Shown: in pieces, positions 8,013 to 17,935 of the stretch | Layout: the number at the start of each line of letters is the position of its first letter | How positions within the stretch are numbered: position 1 is the first letter of the stretch | DNA from: UBA5232 sp964557565 | Lineage (GTDB): Bacteria; Patescibacteriota; Dojkabacteria; SC72 | Direction of reading: 5' to 3' | Assembly: GCA_964557565.1 (NCBI GenBank) | Contig: CAZLAH010000005.1 | Span: 1 to 48,876, forward strand | DNA length: 48,876 nt | Notes under the pieces: model-generated | What the model was told of the DNA's origin: nothing | Databases searched by the model: none | What the model saw: the letters and a program-made list of their open reading frames with translations, nothing else | Program-made: the position numbers and the translations under genes

Positions 8013-10544
8013 ATGGATACGGTTGGAACAAAGAAGAAATTTGTTTTTTTCTACGAAGAGTATTCGGCAAAAGATCTCTCTGAAAATGTTGTTGGAAGAA
8101 AGGGCTTAAGTCTTTTCAAACTAAAGGATATGGATGTTCCAGTTCCTGAATTTTTTGTCATTTCAAGTAAATTGTATTCGGATTTTTGCTTTTCTGCGCT
8201 AGATACTGGAGAAAAGAAGCTATTAGCAAACAAGAAAAACCCAGAACCAGAAGAGATAGAGGAACTTTTTGTAAAGACAGAGTTCTCAAAAGAAGCAGAA
8301 GAGGAGATATTAAGTGCATATACAAGACTATCTGGTTTTACGGATGCATGGGTGTCTGTTAGATCTTCTGTTGTTTTCCCTCAAAATGAAAAAATATCTT
8401 TTAGTGGTATATTCTCAACGGAATTAAATGTAAGAGGTTTGAAAGATTTAAAGGATTCAATCAAAAGAATATACTCCTCTCTCTTTACGGATGATGTTGT
8501 AATGTATGCTTCAAAAATGGGAATTGATTTAGTGGATGTAAAAATATCTGTTGTAGTTCAGAGAATGGTTCAAGCAGAAGTCTCAGGAGTTGCATTTACA
8601 GAAGATCCAATTACACAAGACAACAGTAAGTTAAGTGTTGAGGCAGTTTTTGGTTTAGGTGATGTGATATCTTTGGGAGAGATTACACCTGATACATATC
8701 TTTTGAACAAAAAGAATTTAACAGTAGTTGAGAAACACATAGCTCCACAGGAATGGATGAAAGTTAGAACAATGAAGACAGGAAAGAAAGGTAACAACTT
8801 TGAAAAAGTAAAGATATCTTCTTCATGGAGTCATAGGCAGAAGCTGTCTGATTCTGATTTGGAAGAAATTTCAAAGATAGCTTTAATTGTAGAAGATAAA
8901 TCGAGATCAGTTCAAAATATGGAATGGGTACTTTGTGGTGGGAGATTTTGGGTCTTACAGAACAAACCTATGTATGATATGTTGCCAGTACAGAATGTTG
9001 TGTCTTTTGTAGATATGGACTCGCGAAGAAGTATTCGCGAGGTCATATTAGGTATTTTAGAAAAATCTCGTGGTGCTAATATGCTAGTTAATCAGGCTAT
9101 GTCTGATGCTCAAAGAATTGTTAACAAAAACAGTAATGAAATAACTAGGAGATTAGAGAATCTCATAGTTTCAGCTAAGAAAGAATCTGACACTAAATTA
9201 AATAATACTGTAAAACAGGAAGATTTCTTAATATCAGGTATCGGTGCTAGTTTTGGAATTGCTATTGGTAAGATTTCTGTAGTAGACAAACCTTCTACAA
9301 AGAAATTTACAAAAAACGATATACTTCTCATTACAAAGTACTCTACCGAAATGGAATCAATGATACTTTCATCTGGTGGTGTAATCATGGATGCTGGTGG
9401 CTTAACGAGTGATACTGCTATCCTTTGTAGGGAGATAGGTATACCAGCTGTTGTAGGAACAGGAAATGCATCTCAAATACTCAAGGATGGAGATTGGGTA
9501 AAGATTGATGGTAATGTCGGTTCTGTCTACAAAGATGTTGATATACAGAGTCAAGATGTTCACCCTGTAATTGAAGCATATAGCTCTGGCGAAGTTTCTG
9601 GGGTAGATCTTTTAGAAGAGAATCAAGTTCAGGAAAAAGAAGAGAGGATCCCTTCAAGAGATATGACATTACCACCAGTAGCTACAAAGGTTTTTTCTTT
9701 AGATAATGAAAACTCCGAGAAACTATTTGAATATGTTGGTAATTCTCACGGTATTGTTTACATAGATCTAGATAAGATTCTACTTGAAGATGGTAAGCAT
9801 ATAATGGCGTATGTTGCAGAGAAGAAGTATGTAGACTATTCTAAAAAGATTTGTGAAAAGATTCTCTCCTATGTCGATTTAGTACATGGAGATGAAGTAG
9901 TCATATCCATAGGATCAGCAAAAGTTAAAGATTTTAGAGCGTTAGAAAAAGGGAAAATATATGAAGATGAAAATCTCCCCGCAGAAGTTCATGGTGCATC
10001 CCACTATCTTAACAATCCAGATATGCTTGTCAGAGTAATCAAGCTAATTAAAAGAATTCGAAATGTATACAACAAACGAAATGTGTCTGTAGCTATCCAC
10101 TCCCCTATGAACGATACCTTAATGAAAGATTTCAAAAAGTATTTAATGGGAGAAAAATTAAGAAGAACATCTACATTTAAAATATATGCCATACTAGATA
10201 ATCCAGCAGAGGTAATACTTGCTGATGAAATCATTGGTACAAAGATAGATGGTTTAATCATAAATATGCCAAGAATAGCTAGACAGATGCAGGGATTTAA
10301 GATGGATGATATTGATGTCAAGTATGATATGGCTCGACATAGTGTTTTTAAAGTACTAGATAATGTGTTAGAAGTTGTAAAACCTAAGGCAGAGAAGATC
10401 ATTGTCGTAGTAGAGAATTGCAAACCACTACTTAGATACTGTGTTGAAGCAGGAGTCTATGGGGTGTCTGTTTTTGCCGAAGATATTGTAGATGCTAGGA
10501 AGGTTGTTGCAGAAGAGGAAAGCAAAATCATATTAGGCAAATAA
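8013..10544 (+). CDS. PEP-synthase-like protein with degenerate active site
   Basis: An 843-residue protein with the domain order of phosphoenolpyruvate synthase/PPDK. The ATP-grasp part (about 20-330) keeps VGRKGLSLFKL, SVRSS, VVVQRMVQAEVSGVAFTEDP, EAVFGLGD and a QNKP motif in place of QARP. The swivelling phospho-carrier domain (about 410-510) reads GGLTSDTAILCREIGIPAVVG. In active enzymes this is GG-R-T-C-H-A-A-I, so the phosphorylated His is Asp467 here. The C-terminal TIM-barrel region (about 560-843) keeps HGASHY but lacks the GSNDLTQ motif and the usual catalytic Cys region. It therefore probably does not make PEP; a regulatory or divergent ATP-binding role is possible. The ATG has no Shine-Dalgarno sequence. 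mutS begins 43 bases downstream. Confidence 0.85.
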   Translation: MDTVGTKKKFVFFYEEYSAKDLSENVVGRKGLSLFKLKDMDVPVPEFFVISSKLYSDFCFSALDTGEKKLLANKKNPEPEEIEELFVKTEFSKEAEEEILSAYTRLSGFTDAWVSVRSSVVFPQNEKISFSGIFSTELNVRGLKDLKDSIKRIYSSLFTDDVVMYASKMGIDLVDVKISVVVQRMVQAEVSGVAFTEDPITQDNSKLSVEAVFGLGDVISLGEITPDTYLLNKKNLTVVEKHIAPQEWMKVRTMKTGKKGNNFEKVKISSSWSHRQKLSDSDLEEISKIALIVEDKSRSVQNMEWVLCGGRFWVLQNKPMYDMLPVQNVVSFVDMDSRRSIREVILGILEKSRGANMLVNQAMSDAQRIVNKNSNEITRRLENLIVSAKKESDTKLNNTVKQEDFLISGIGASFGIAIGKISVVDKPSTKKFTKNDILLITKYSTEMESMILSSGGVIMDAGGLTSDTAILCREIGIPAVVGTGNASQILKDGDWVKIDGNVGSVYKDVDIQSQDVHPVIEAYSSGEVSGVDLLEENQVQEKEERIPSRDMTLPPVATKVFSLDNENSEKLFEYVGNSHGIVYIDLDKILLEDGKHIMAYVAEKKYVDYSKKICEKILSYVDLVHGDEVVISIGSAKVKDFRALEKGKIYEDENLPAEVHGASHYLNNPDMLVRVIKLIKRIRNVYNKRNVSVAIHSPMNDTLMKDFKKYLMGEKLRRTSTFKIYAILDNPAEVILADEIIGTKIDGLIINMPRIARQMQGFKMDDIDVKYDMARHSVFKVLDNVLEVVKPKAEKIIVVVENCKPLLRYCVEAGVYGVSVFAEDIVDARKVVAEEESKIILGK

Positions 10545-10572
10545 CCTGTAGTTAAAGATTACTGTTTCGTGA

Positions 10573-10578
10573 TATACT
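10573..10578 (+). promoter_or_regulatory. -10 box of mutS
   Basis: TATACT ends 9 bases before the mutS ATG, predicting a leader of 0-3 bases. The -35 region is weak. Confidence 0.45.
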
Positions 10579-10587
10579 TTTCACACA

Positions 10588-13194
10588 ATGAAGAACACGC
10601 CAATGATGAAACAGTATACGGCTTTTAAGACTCAATACCCAGGTAAAATAGTCCTTTTTCGAATGGGAGATTTCTTTGAAACCTTTGGAGATGATGCGAA
10701 GACAACTTCTAAAGTTCTAAATATTACTCTTACTAAAAGAGACAAAAGTACAAATGCAGTACCACTAGCAGGATTCCCTCACAAAGCCATTGAGCAGTAT
10801 CTTCCTAAACTAGTAGATTCTGGGCTCTCTGTTGTCATTGTTGATCAGCTAGAAGATCCTAAATTTGCTAAAGGTATAGTCAAAAGAGGTGTAACAAGAA
10901 TAGTAACACCAGGAACATTAGATGGTGATCAGGCAAATCAAATAAAGGATAGTAATGTACTAGCAATATTCTTTTCAAAAAAAAATATCTTTGTATCCAT
11001 ATGTGATATCTCTACCGGTAAATTTAGAATAGTATCATCTTCAAATCAAAAAACAATCATAGAAGATACAATATCTGCATATGATCCTGTAGAAGTACTT
11101 TTGGTCGAAGGAGATAGCGATGAGAGAATCTCTACTCTACCTGTGCAATTTCTTCCAAAAGGTCTTAAAAATATTCAATACTCTCAAGAAATAGTTAAGA
11201 ACTTCTTTGAAATTAAAAATACTGAATCAATAGATATACCATCAGACTCTGAGGAGATCATTCCAGTAGCAATGCTGGTTGAATATATTTCAGAAACTCA
11301 ATTGATGACTCCTAAGCATATTCAGAAACCGAAGAAAGAGAAACTAGGTAACCATATGGTGTTAGACAGAGCAACAATTAGAAATTTAGAACTAATAGCT
11401 AACTCATACTCTGGTGACATTTCCAATTCTCTGTTCTCTGTCTTAAATCACACCCTTACAAGAATGGGTACTCGACTACTCTACTCATGGATACTTAATC
11501 CTCTTGTAGAAAAAAAACTGATTGATGTGAGGTTAAATACTGTAGAAAAGCTATACAAGAATGAAGAGCTTCTAAAAACACTACAAGAGAAATTGGAAGG
11601 TATAAATGATATTGAAAGAATTGCTGGTAAGATAGGATTAAACAGAGTGAATGCTAGGGACTTGAAAGCTTTACAATTTTCACTACAGTATTCCATAGAT
11701 ATATTAAGAATCCTAAAAAACGATTTAAAGATAGATTGGGACAATGTGAAAGTTGATAATATCCAAGAAATTGTCTCAAAGATAGATGAAAGTATAGATG
11801 ATACTCCTCCTACTACAATTACAGAGGGTAATATGATTAAGAAGGGTTTTAATAAAGAACTAGATGAGATTAGAGATATTAGTTTGAATAGTAAAGATTG
11901 GATAAAGAATTTTGAAGAGGAAGAAAAGAAGAAAACAGGTATAACTTCTTTGAAAGTTAGTTTTAACAAAGTTTTTGGATACTACATTGAAGTCACAAAG
12001 ACACACCAAGAGAAAGTTCCAGAGAAATATATTAGGAAACAGACATTAGTAAATTGTGAGAGATATATAACTGAGGAATTAAAAGAGAGAGAAAATATAA
12101 TCATAAATGCGCAGGAGAATATCAGTGCTTTGGAATTTAAACTCTTTGATGAATTAAGGAAAGATTTAATTCAGTATCTAGAGCTCTTACAAAATATTTC
12201 CTCTGTGATTGCTAATATCGATACTCTTAGCTCGTTTGCATATCTGGCATTGAAAAACAATTATGTAAAACCTGAGATAAAAGATATGGGAGAGGATGAT
12301 GGCATTATTGAGATAGAGAAAGGAAGGCATCCAATTATTGAGAATATTCAACAGGATAGTGAATATATCTCTAATGACACACATCTAGGTAGAAAAGATA
12401 GCTTTATGGGAATATTAACAGGCCCTAACATGTCTGGTAAGTCTACATATATTAGACAGGTAGCTACAATAGTATTACTAGCTCAAATAGGATGTTTTGT
12501 ACCTGCATCAAGTGCAAAGATATCATTAGTAGATAGAATCTTTACTAGGGTTGGAGCTTCTGATGACCTTGTTCGTGGAAGAAGTACCTTCATGGTAGAG
12601 ATGGATGAAGCTGCAAATATTGTAAATAATGCAACCAAATATAGCCTAATCATACTTGACGAGGTAGGAAGAGGTACAAGTACATATGATGGAGTAAGTA
12701 TTGCTTGGGCATTAGCTGAGCATCTTTTAGTAGAAATAAAAGCAAGAACTCTTTTTGCTACCCACTATCATGAATTACTTAAGTTGGCAGAGAAATATCC
12801 CAATCTTGTAAAGAACTACAATGTATTAGTAGAAGAAGATATTGAAAAAGGAATAGTCATATTTTTAAGGAAAATTGTAGAAGGTGGTACAGACAGAAGC
12901 TATGGTATATATGTCGCAAAGATGGCTGGCTTACCAGAGAAGATAATTAAAAGAGCAAATGAAATACTTGAGAGTTTTGAGCAGAAGAGAATGTTTTCTT
13001 CAAAGAATCAAATAAGGGAAAGTGTAGATTACAAGGTAGATGAGAAAGTAACTAAATCTTCCAATGTATATCAATATCCTCTTTTTTTGGCAAAAGAATC
13101 AGAGATAGAAAGAGATATACAGAAATTAGATATTGATAATTTAACTCCAATTGAAGCATTGAACAAAATAGTACAGTGGAAGAAAAAGATTTAG
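10588..13194 (+). CDS. mutS: DNA mismatch repair protein MutS
   Basis: MutS recognises mismatches and small loops and signals repair. The 868-residue protein has all the domains: the N-terminal mismatch-binding domain with the Phe-x-Glu reader (F29 and E31 in GDFFETF), connector, core/lever and clamp, and the C-terminal ABC-type ATPase. The Walker A is GPNMSGKST (612-620) and the Walker B LIILDEVGRGTSTYDG has its acidic pair at D691/E692. It ends with a helix-turn-helix tail. No mutL is present in the window. The ATG at 10588 gives the standard N-terminus. Its stop overlaps the stop of the convergent regulator gene by 3-4 bases. Confidence 0.97.
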   Translation: MKNTPMMKQYTAFKTQYPGKIVLFRMGDFFETFGDDAKTTSKVLNITLTKRDKSTNAVPLAGFPHKAIEQYLPKLVDSGLSVVIVDQLEDPKFAKGIVKRGVTRIVTPGTLDGDQANQIKDSNVLAIFFSKKNIFVSICDISTGKFRIVSSSNQKTIIEDTISAYDPVEVLLVEGDSDERISTLPVQFLPKGLKNIQYSQEIVKNFFEIKNTESIDIPSDSEEIIPVAMLVEYISETQLMTPKHIQKPKKEKLGNHMVLDRATIRNLELIANSYSGDISNSLFSVLNHTLTRMGTRLLYSWILNPLVEKKLIDVRLNTVEKLYKNEELLKTLQEKLEGINDIERIAGKIGLNRVNARDLKALQFSLQYSIDILRILKNDLKIDWDNVKVDNIQEIVSKIDESIDDTPPTTITEGNMIKKGFNKELDEIRDISLNSKDWIKNFEEEEKKKTGITSLKVSFNKVFGYYIEVTKTHQEKVPEKYIRKQTLVNCERYITEELKERENIIINAQENISALEFKLFDELRKDLIQYLELLQNISSVIANIDTLSSFAYLALKNNYVKPEIKDMGEDDGIIEIEKGRHPIIENIQQDSEYISNDTHLGRKDSFMGILTGPNMSGKSTYIRQVATIVLLAQIGCFVPASSAKISLVDRIFTRVGASDDLVRGRSTFMVEMDEAANIVNNATKYSLIILDEVGRGTSTYDGVSIAWALAEHLLVEIKARTLFATHYHELLKLAEKYPNLVKNYNVLVEEDIEKGIVIFLRKIVEGGTDRSYGIYVAKMAGLPEKIIKRANEILESFEQKRMFSSKNQIRESVDYKVDEKVTKSSNVYQYPLFLAKESEIERDIQKLDIDNLTPIEALNKIVQWKKKI

Positions 13195-13811
13195 ATTGAA
13201 ATATAATACCCTACTCCATACTTACTTTTAATAATCTTCATATTTGTACACTCTTTAAACTTTTTATTTATCCTAAATACTGTCACCTGCAAATATCTTT
13301 CATTGAACATTCCTCCTTGCGGTTTTACGCTTTGTTTTGTCATTAGTTCATACATAACAGAGCTTTCTTTCTGTGTGAGGTTTATTTTAGATTCTTTGTA
13401 TAGAATGTAGTTATCACTTAAGCATAGTTTGAGATTATGAAATAGCACAAATTCAGGACATTTATCTTTCAATAACCCAAAGCTTTTGTAAACAATTGCA
13501 CAAAGCAGATTTTCATTTATGGGTAACTCTATTATGAAATTTATATTGTATGAGAAAATATGTTTAAAGTTTAACAAGGAATTCTCTTTTAACAATACTG
13601 CTGTGTTGCTAGTAACTATGTTTCTTAATATCTCGAAATTTTGATTGTCATCTATAATCGTTAGCTTTATATTGAAATCATTGACATTCTCTAGAGAATT
13701 CTTATTAAGGAGAGTTATGCTTTTATTTATACTTGGTAATTTGGATCTTAGTAAATCCCTTAGTTGGAAATGATTTGAAAGAAGTAATATTGCGTCTTGT
13801 CGAGATTTCAT
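13191..13811 (-). CDS. Orphan response-regulator-like winged-helix protein
   Basis: About 206 residues. The C-terminal 90 residues fit an OmpR/PhoB-type winged helix: LTQKESSVMYELM begins the domain, VTVFRINKKFKE is the recognition helix region and KYGVGYYI is the wing, matching the family ending G-V-G-Y. The N-terminal 110 residues resemble a receiver, but the first strand reads ILLLSNHFQLRDLL, without the acidic pair that binds Mg2+. A possible acceptor Asp sits in LTIIDDNQNF. It is probably a phosphorylation-independent DNA-binding regulator. No histidine kinase is nearby. I chose the ATG at 13811 over two TTG codons immediately upstream. It lies 24 bases after hisS and is convergent with mutS. 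Confidence 0.82.
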   Translation of the reverse strand: MKSRQDAILLLSNHFQLRDLLRSKLPSINKSITLLNKNSLENVNDFNIKLTIIDDNQNFEILRNIVTSNTAVLLKENSLLNFKHIFSYNINFIIELPINENLLCAIVYKSFGLLKDKCPEFVLFHNLKLCLSDNYILYKESKINLTQKESSVMYELMTKQSVKPQGGMFNERYLQVTVFRINKKFKECTNMKIIKSKYGVGYYISI

Positions 13812-13835
13812 CAACAAAGTGGTCTTACTTGAGCA

Positions 13836-15131
13836 TTAATTATTTAATATCTTTTTAAGGGCTTCCTCTTTCTTTGCGCTAAATTGCTCAGAAGAATTCA
13901 TATCTTTTAACAATACTAGATCATTCTTCTTTTCGTTCTCCCCAATGATTATAGCCCAGGGGATGGCTTTTTTATTCACATAGCCAAGGAATTGATTTAA
14001 TTTTGATGTAGGTGGAAAAACATATGTATTTACTTCAGAGTTTCTAAGATCTGAAGCTATGTTCAGTACAGTTGAAACGCATTCTGTATCCATAGGTAAT
14101 ATTGCAACCTTTGTTTCTGTTTTCCCAAGCTCTAACATATTCCTATCCTTTATTATTTGCATTAATCTCTCTAATCCAAATGAAGTTCCTGTAGCAGGTA
14201 TCTCTCTTCCAACATACTTGCTAATAGCATTGTCATATCGACCACCACCACTTACAGAGCCAACACCTCCATCTAACACTTCAAATTCCCATATAGGTCC
14301 GGTATATGAGGCTAACCCTCTTGCAAGTGTAATATCAAATGCATATTTACTACTATCAACGCTAGAATCTCTAAGTATTGAGAAGATCTCTTTTAGCTCT
14401 TCAATACCCTCTTTACCCTTCTCTGTTTTTCCTACTGTCTCTTCAAGCTCTTCGATACCACCACTCTTTAATATGCTCATGATATCCTCTATTTTCTTAC
14501 CTTCGAATCCTTTCTCTTTCAACTCTTCGATAACATTGTTTTCTCCTATCTTTTTCAATTTGTCTACTGTAATGTAAAAATCTTCAAACTTTTCTTTCTC
14601 GATATCCAAATACTCTAAAACACCCTCCAATATTTTTCTATTGCTAATTCTTGCAACATACTTCTCGAAACCAAGCTCTTTGAGAAACTCAATACCAATC
14701 ATTAATACTTCGGAATCAGCATACATTGAGGAGGTACCAATTACATCTATATCCATCTGTGTAAACTCTCTTAATCTTCCCTTTTGTACATTTTCTGCTC
14801 TCCAAACTGGTTGTACCTGATATCTTTTGTATGGAAATGCAATATTATTTATATTCTGTGCGACTGCTCTACACATTGAAATCATTAATTCGTATTTCAA
14901 CATAACATCTCTTCCACCATTATCCTGAAATCTGTAGTATAGCTTCTCTGCCTCTTCCCCACTCTGTCCAAGTATTAATTCTGTATATTCCAATGCAGGA
15001 GTTTCTAAGCCCTCAAAACCATATTTCTTAGCAATACTTTTAAACTTTCCAACAACAAATTCCCGAATTACCATATCTTCGGAAAAATAGTCGGAGAAAC
15101 CCTTTAATGTTTTTATATCTTTGTTACTCAT
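13836..15131 (-). CDS. hisS: Histidyl-tRNA synthetase
   Basis: A class II aminoacyl-tRNA synthetase charging tRNA-His. It is 431 residues, normal length. Motif 2 is visible as VWRAENVQKGRLREFTQMD. The histidine-specific motif appears as LARGLASYTGP, where family members usually have LVRGLDYYTG. Motif 3 is GTSFGLERLM. The C-terminal anticodon-binding domain covers about 335-431. The ATG has an extended -10 box (TGATATAAT) 7 bases before it. The gene is divergent from the class A PBP and is followed by the orphan regulator. Confidence 0.97.
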   Translation of the reverse strand: MSNKDIKTLKGFSDYFSEDMVIREFVVGKFKSIAKKYGFEGLETPALEYTELILGQSGEEAEKLYYRFQDNGGRDVMLKYELMISMCRAVAQNINNIAFPYKRYQVQPVWRAENVQKGRLREFTQMDIDVIGTSSMYADSEVLMIGIEFLKELGFEKYVARISNRKILEGVLEYLDIEKEKFEDFYITVDKLKKIGENNVIEELKEKGFEGKKIEDIMSILKSGGIEELEETVGKTEKGKEGIEELKEIFSILRDSSVDSSKYAFDITLARGLASYTGPIWEFEVLDGGVGSVSGGGRYDNAISKYVGREIPATGTSFGLERLMQIIKDRNMLELGKTETKVAILPMDTECVSTVLNIASDLRNSEVNTYVFPPTSKLNQFLGYVNKKAIPWAIIIGENEKKNDLVLLKDMNSSEQFSAKKEEALKKILNN

Positions 15132-15138
15132 GAGAAGA

Positions 15139-15144
15139 ATTATA
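15139..15144 (-). promoter_or_regulatory. Extended -10 box of hisS
   Basis: TATAAT preceded by TGA on the minus strand, 7 bases before the ATG. The extended -10 may make up for the lack of a clear -35 box. Predicts a leaderless or nearly leaderless transcript. Confidence 0.55.
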
Positions 15145-15232
15145 TCATGTAAAATTAAAAAGAGCTTCTAAGTTGAATTATATATATGTATAATATATAT
15201 TGAAAGAGAATATATAACTATGTTTTTCATCT

Positions 15233-17935
15233 ATGAGATATAGCATTGGAATGTCAAGTAAAATGAAAAGAAAAGGTCCTTCTAAAAGTCTTTCTGGAGG
15301 ATATACTCCTTTGGGTTTGTCGAAGTTCAAAAACTTCCAGAAATACAGTGGTCATACTGTTAGTTCTAAAAATGGGAAAGGAAAAAGTGGTTTGAATAAA
15401 GAGATTAAGATTGGGAAATTTGTTTTCAAGCCTCGAAAAGCACTGTATATCTTCATAGGTATACTCTTTTTCTTGGGTTGTGTTGTATTAATAGGCATTG
15501 GAATATACCTAAAAAGTTTACAAAGCTCATTGCCTTCTCCAGATAAGCTTGTTGAGAGAACGTCTGATCAGAGTACTCAGATAATGGATAGAGATGGGAA
15601 GATACTGTATACGGTGTATAGTGATCAAAATAGAGAGTTTGTTTCCATAGACAAGATACCTGAGCATACGAAATGGGCTTTGCTTGCAGCGGAGGATATA
15701 GAGTTTTACCAGCATAAAGGTTTAGATTACAAAGGAATTGCTGTTGCTATGCTGAGAAATCTTCAAGCAGGAGGTATTACTGGAGGTGCTAGTACTATTA
15801 CACAACAGCTAGTTAGAAATACAATACTTTTTGATGTTCTTGGTGATGAAGCATATGATCAAAAATACACTAGAAAGATAAAGGAGATATTGGTTACTAT
15901 GCAGGTTGAGCAAACTCTTACCAAGGACGAGATCTTGCAAATGTATATGAATGAAATTCCTCTTGGTGGTGTTAATTATGGTTTCCAAGCGGCTGCTAAT
16001 TCGTATTTTGGTAAAGATGTTAGTGAGTTGACGCTGGCAGAGAGTGCCTTAATAGCAGGAGTTATTCAAAGTCCAGGTGTTTATTCTCCTTTGTTTGGTA
16101 CGAATCCAGATTTAGCAAAAGATCGCCAAAGCTATGTTTTAAATCAAATGCTTAAATATTCGGATTTGACAGGTGTAACAGAAGAAGAAGTTGAGGCTGC
16201 AAGGAATGAAGAGTTGGTTTACAAGACAAGAAGAATCGATATTAAGGCGCCTCATTTTGTTTTCTATGTTAAACAGCTTTTAGAGAAAGAGTATGGTGTT
16301 GATCGTGTTGAAAGAGGCGGGTTGAAGGTTACTACTACATTGGATTCTTCTTTGCAGGAGATAGCTGAAGAAGAGATTGCAAAGGGAGTTGATACTGCTA
16401 AAGCAAGATTCAATGTAAATAATAGTGCTATGGTAGTTTTGGATCCTAAGAATGGAGATGTATTGGCTATGGTTGGTTCTGTTGATTATTGGAATGTTGA
16501 AGATCCAAGAGTTGATGGTAATGTGAATATCGCTGTCAGTTTAAGGCAGATGGGTTCTGCTGTTAAACCATTTGTATATCTCACTGCTATTAATCAAGGA
16601 TATGGCCCATGGATGTTAACACCTGATATTAAGCAAGTAGCGTTTGGTAATTACAAACCGACGAACTGGAACAAAGCGTATGAAGGGTTAATAACTGCAA
16701 GGAAGGCATTAGTTCTTTCTCGAAATGTCCCTGCTGTATATACGCTTCAGCTTGCAGGTATAGATAACTATCTCCAAGTTATGGAGAAATTAGGAGTTAA
16801 TGATTTAAGTAACAAAGCAAGCTATGGTTTAAGTTTAGGTTTAGGTTCAGGAGAAGTAAAACTTCTTGAGCATACTTCTGCATATGGAGTATTGGCAAAT
16901 AGTGGTTTGAGAAATGATCCTAGTCCTATCCTAAAAGTAGAAACAGCAGATGGTGAAGTACTGATGGAAAGGGAAGAACCTGTAGGTAAAAGAGTATTTG
17001 ATGAAAAAGAAATATATCTTGTTAATTGGATGATTTGTGATTTAAATGGTTTTAATGACAGATTAGGTAATGCCTATTTCTATATTGGTGGTAAAAAACT
17101 TTGTGGTAAAACAGGTACTACTGATGATGCAAAAGATCTCACTGCATTCCTTTATCATCAGAATTTAGTTGTAGGTGTCTGGAGTGGAAATAACAATAAT
17201 GAAAAGGTTCGAGCTGGAGCTTGGGGTGAGAATGTGTCGATGCCAATAGCGAATTCCTTCATGAAAAGAGTTGTAGATAGGTATTCTCCTTCTACGTTTA
17301 ATCGACCTGCAGGTATTCTTACTACATCTGTTTGTTTGGATACTGGTGCATCTCCAGCAGATGGTGTCGATTGTAAAAAGGAAAGCTCAGTATACATATC
17401 AGGAAGGGCTCCTCAAGTTGATAATAGAAAGGTAGTAGAAGTTTGTAAGGCTAATGGCTTGATACCAACCAATCTTGAGCAAGCGAGAAAATATGAATTA
17501 ACAGAAACAAAAGTAATGATAAGTACAAAACTTGAGAACTCATTACAAAGAGCTGCATATGAGGAATATCTTTCAAAACTTAAGAAACCAATTTACATAT
17601 TCACTGAACCAGCAAGTGCTGTTTGTCCATTGCCTTTGGGACCTGATAATGCTCCTATCTTGGAAATAACTGCTCCAGTGCTAAATGCTCAGGTACAAAA
17701 AAACTTAAATCTTGAAATAAAAGGAAGTGTTGCATATCTTGAAAGTATCAAGGAATTTAAGGTCACATTTGATGGGATAGAAATAGTAGGTGCTTCTGTC
17801 AATGCCGATGGTACTTTTGTTGTTAATTACTTTGTACCTGATACAACAACTGTCGGGAATCATACGATAACGATTACTGCAAAAGATAATTTTGACAAAA
17901 CAGATACGAAGAGTGTAGTAATCTCTGTTATTTAA
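15233..17935 (+). CDS. Class A penicillin-binding protein (PBP1A-type)
   Basis: A bifunctional peptidoglycan glycosyltransferase/transpeptidase of 900 residues. A 70-residue basic cytoplasmic tail precedes one membrane helix (about 70-93). The GT51 domain has its catalytic Glu154 in LAAEDIEFYQH and the motif GASTITQQLVRN. The transpeptidase domain has SxxK at S442-A-V-K445, SRN in LSRNVPAVY and K626-TGT. The C-terminal 95 residues form an Ig-like beta domain (from about 805) that probably extends into the wall. AT-rich sequence upstream contains several -10-like boxes, but no single promoter stands out. Its stop abuts the convergent pheT stop with no spacer. Confidence 0.96.
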   Translation: MRYSIGMSSKMKRKGPSKSLSGGYTPLGLSKFKNFQKYSGHTVSSKNGKGKSGLNKEIKIGKFVFKPRKALYIFIGILFFLGCVVLIGIGIYLKSLQSSLPSPDKLVERTSDQSTQIMDRDGKILYTVYSDQNREFVSIDKIPEHTKWALLAAEDIEFYQHKGLDYKGIAVAMLRNLQAGGITGGASTITQQLVRNTILFDVLGDEAYDQKYTRKIKEILVTMQVEQTLTKDEILQMYMNEIPLGGVNYGFQAAANSYFGKDVSELTLAESALIAGVIQSPGVYSPLFGTNPDLAKDRQSYVLNQMLKYSDLTGVTEEEVEAARNEELVYKTRRIDIKAPHFVFYVKQLLEKEYGVDRVERGGLKVTTTLDSSLQEIAEEEIAKGVDTAKARFNVNNSAMVVLDPKNGDVLAMVGSVDYWNVEDPRVDGNVNIAVSLRQMGSAVKPFVYLTAINQGYGPWMLTPDIKQVAFGNYKPTNWNKAYEGLITARKALVLSRNVPAVYTLQLAGIDNYLQVMEKLGVNDLSNKASYGLSLGLGSGEVKLLEHTSAYGVLANSGLRNDPSPILKVETADGEVLMEREEPVGKRVFDEKEIYLVNWMICDLNGFNDRLGNAYFYIGGKKLCGKTGTTDDAKDLTAFLYHQNLVVGVWSGNNNNEKVRAGAWGENVSMPIANSFMKRVVDRYSPSTFNRPAGILTTSVCLDTGASPADGVDCKKESSVYISGRAPQVDNRKVVEVCKANGLIPTNLEQARKYELTETKVMISTKLENSLQRAAYEEYLSKLKKPIYIFTEPASAVCPLPLGPDNAPILEITAPVLNAQVQKNLNLEIKGSVAYLESIKEFKVTFDGIEIVGASVNADGTFVVNYFVPDTTTVGNHTITITAKDNFDKTDTKSVVISVI

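Noticed and set aside
13812..13817. TTG-TTG start codons for the orphan regulator
   Set aside because: An ATG follows at once (13811), so the two TTG codons are not needed.
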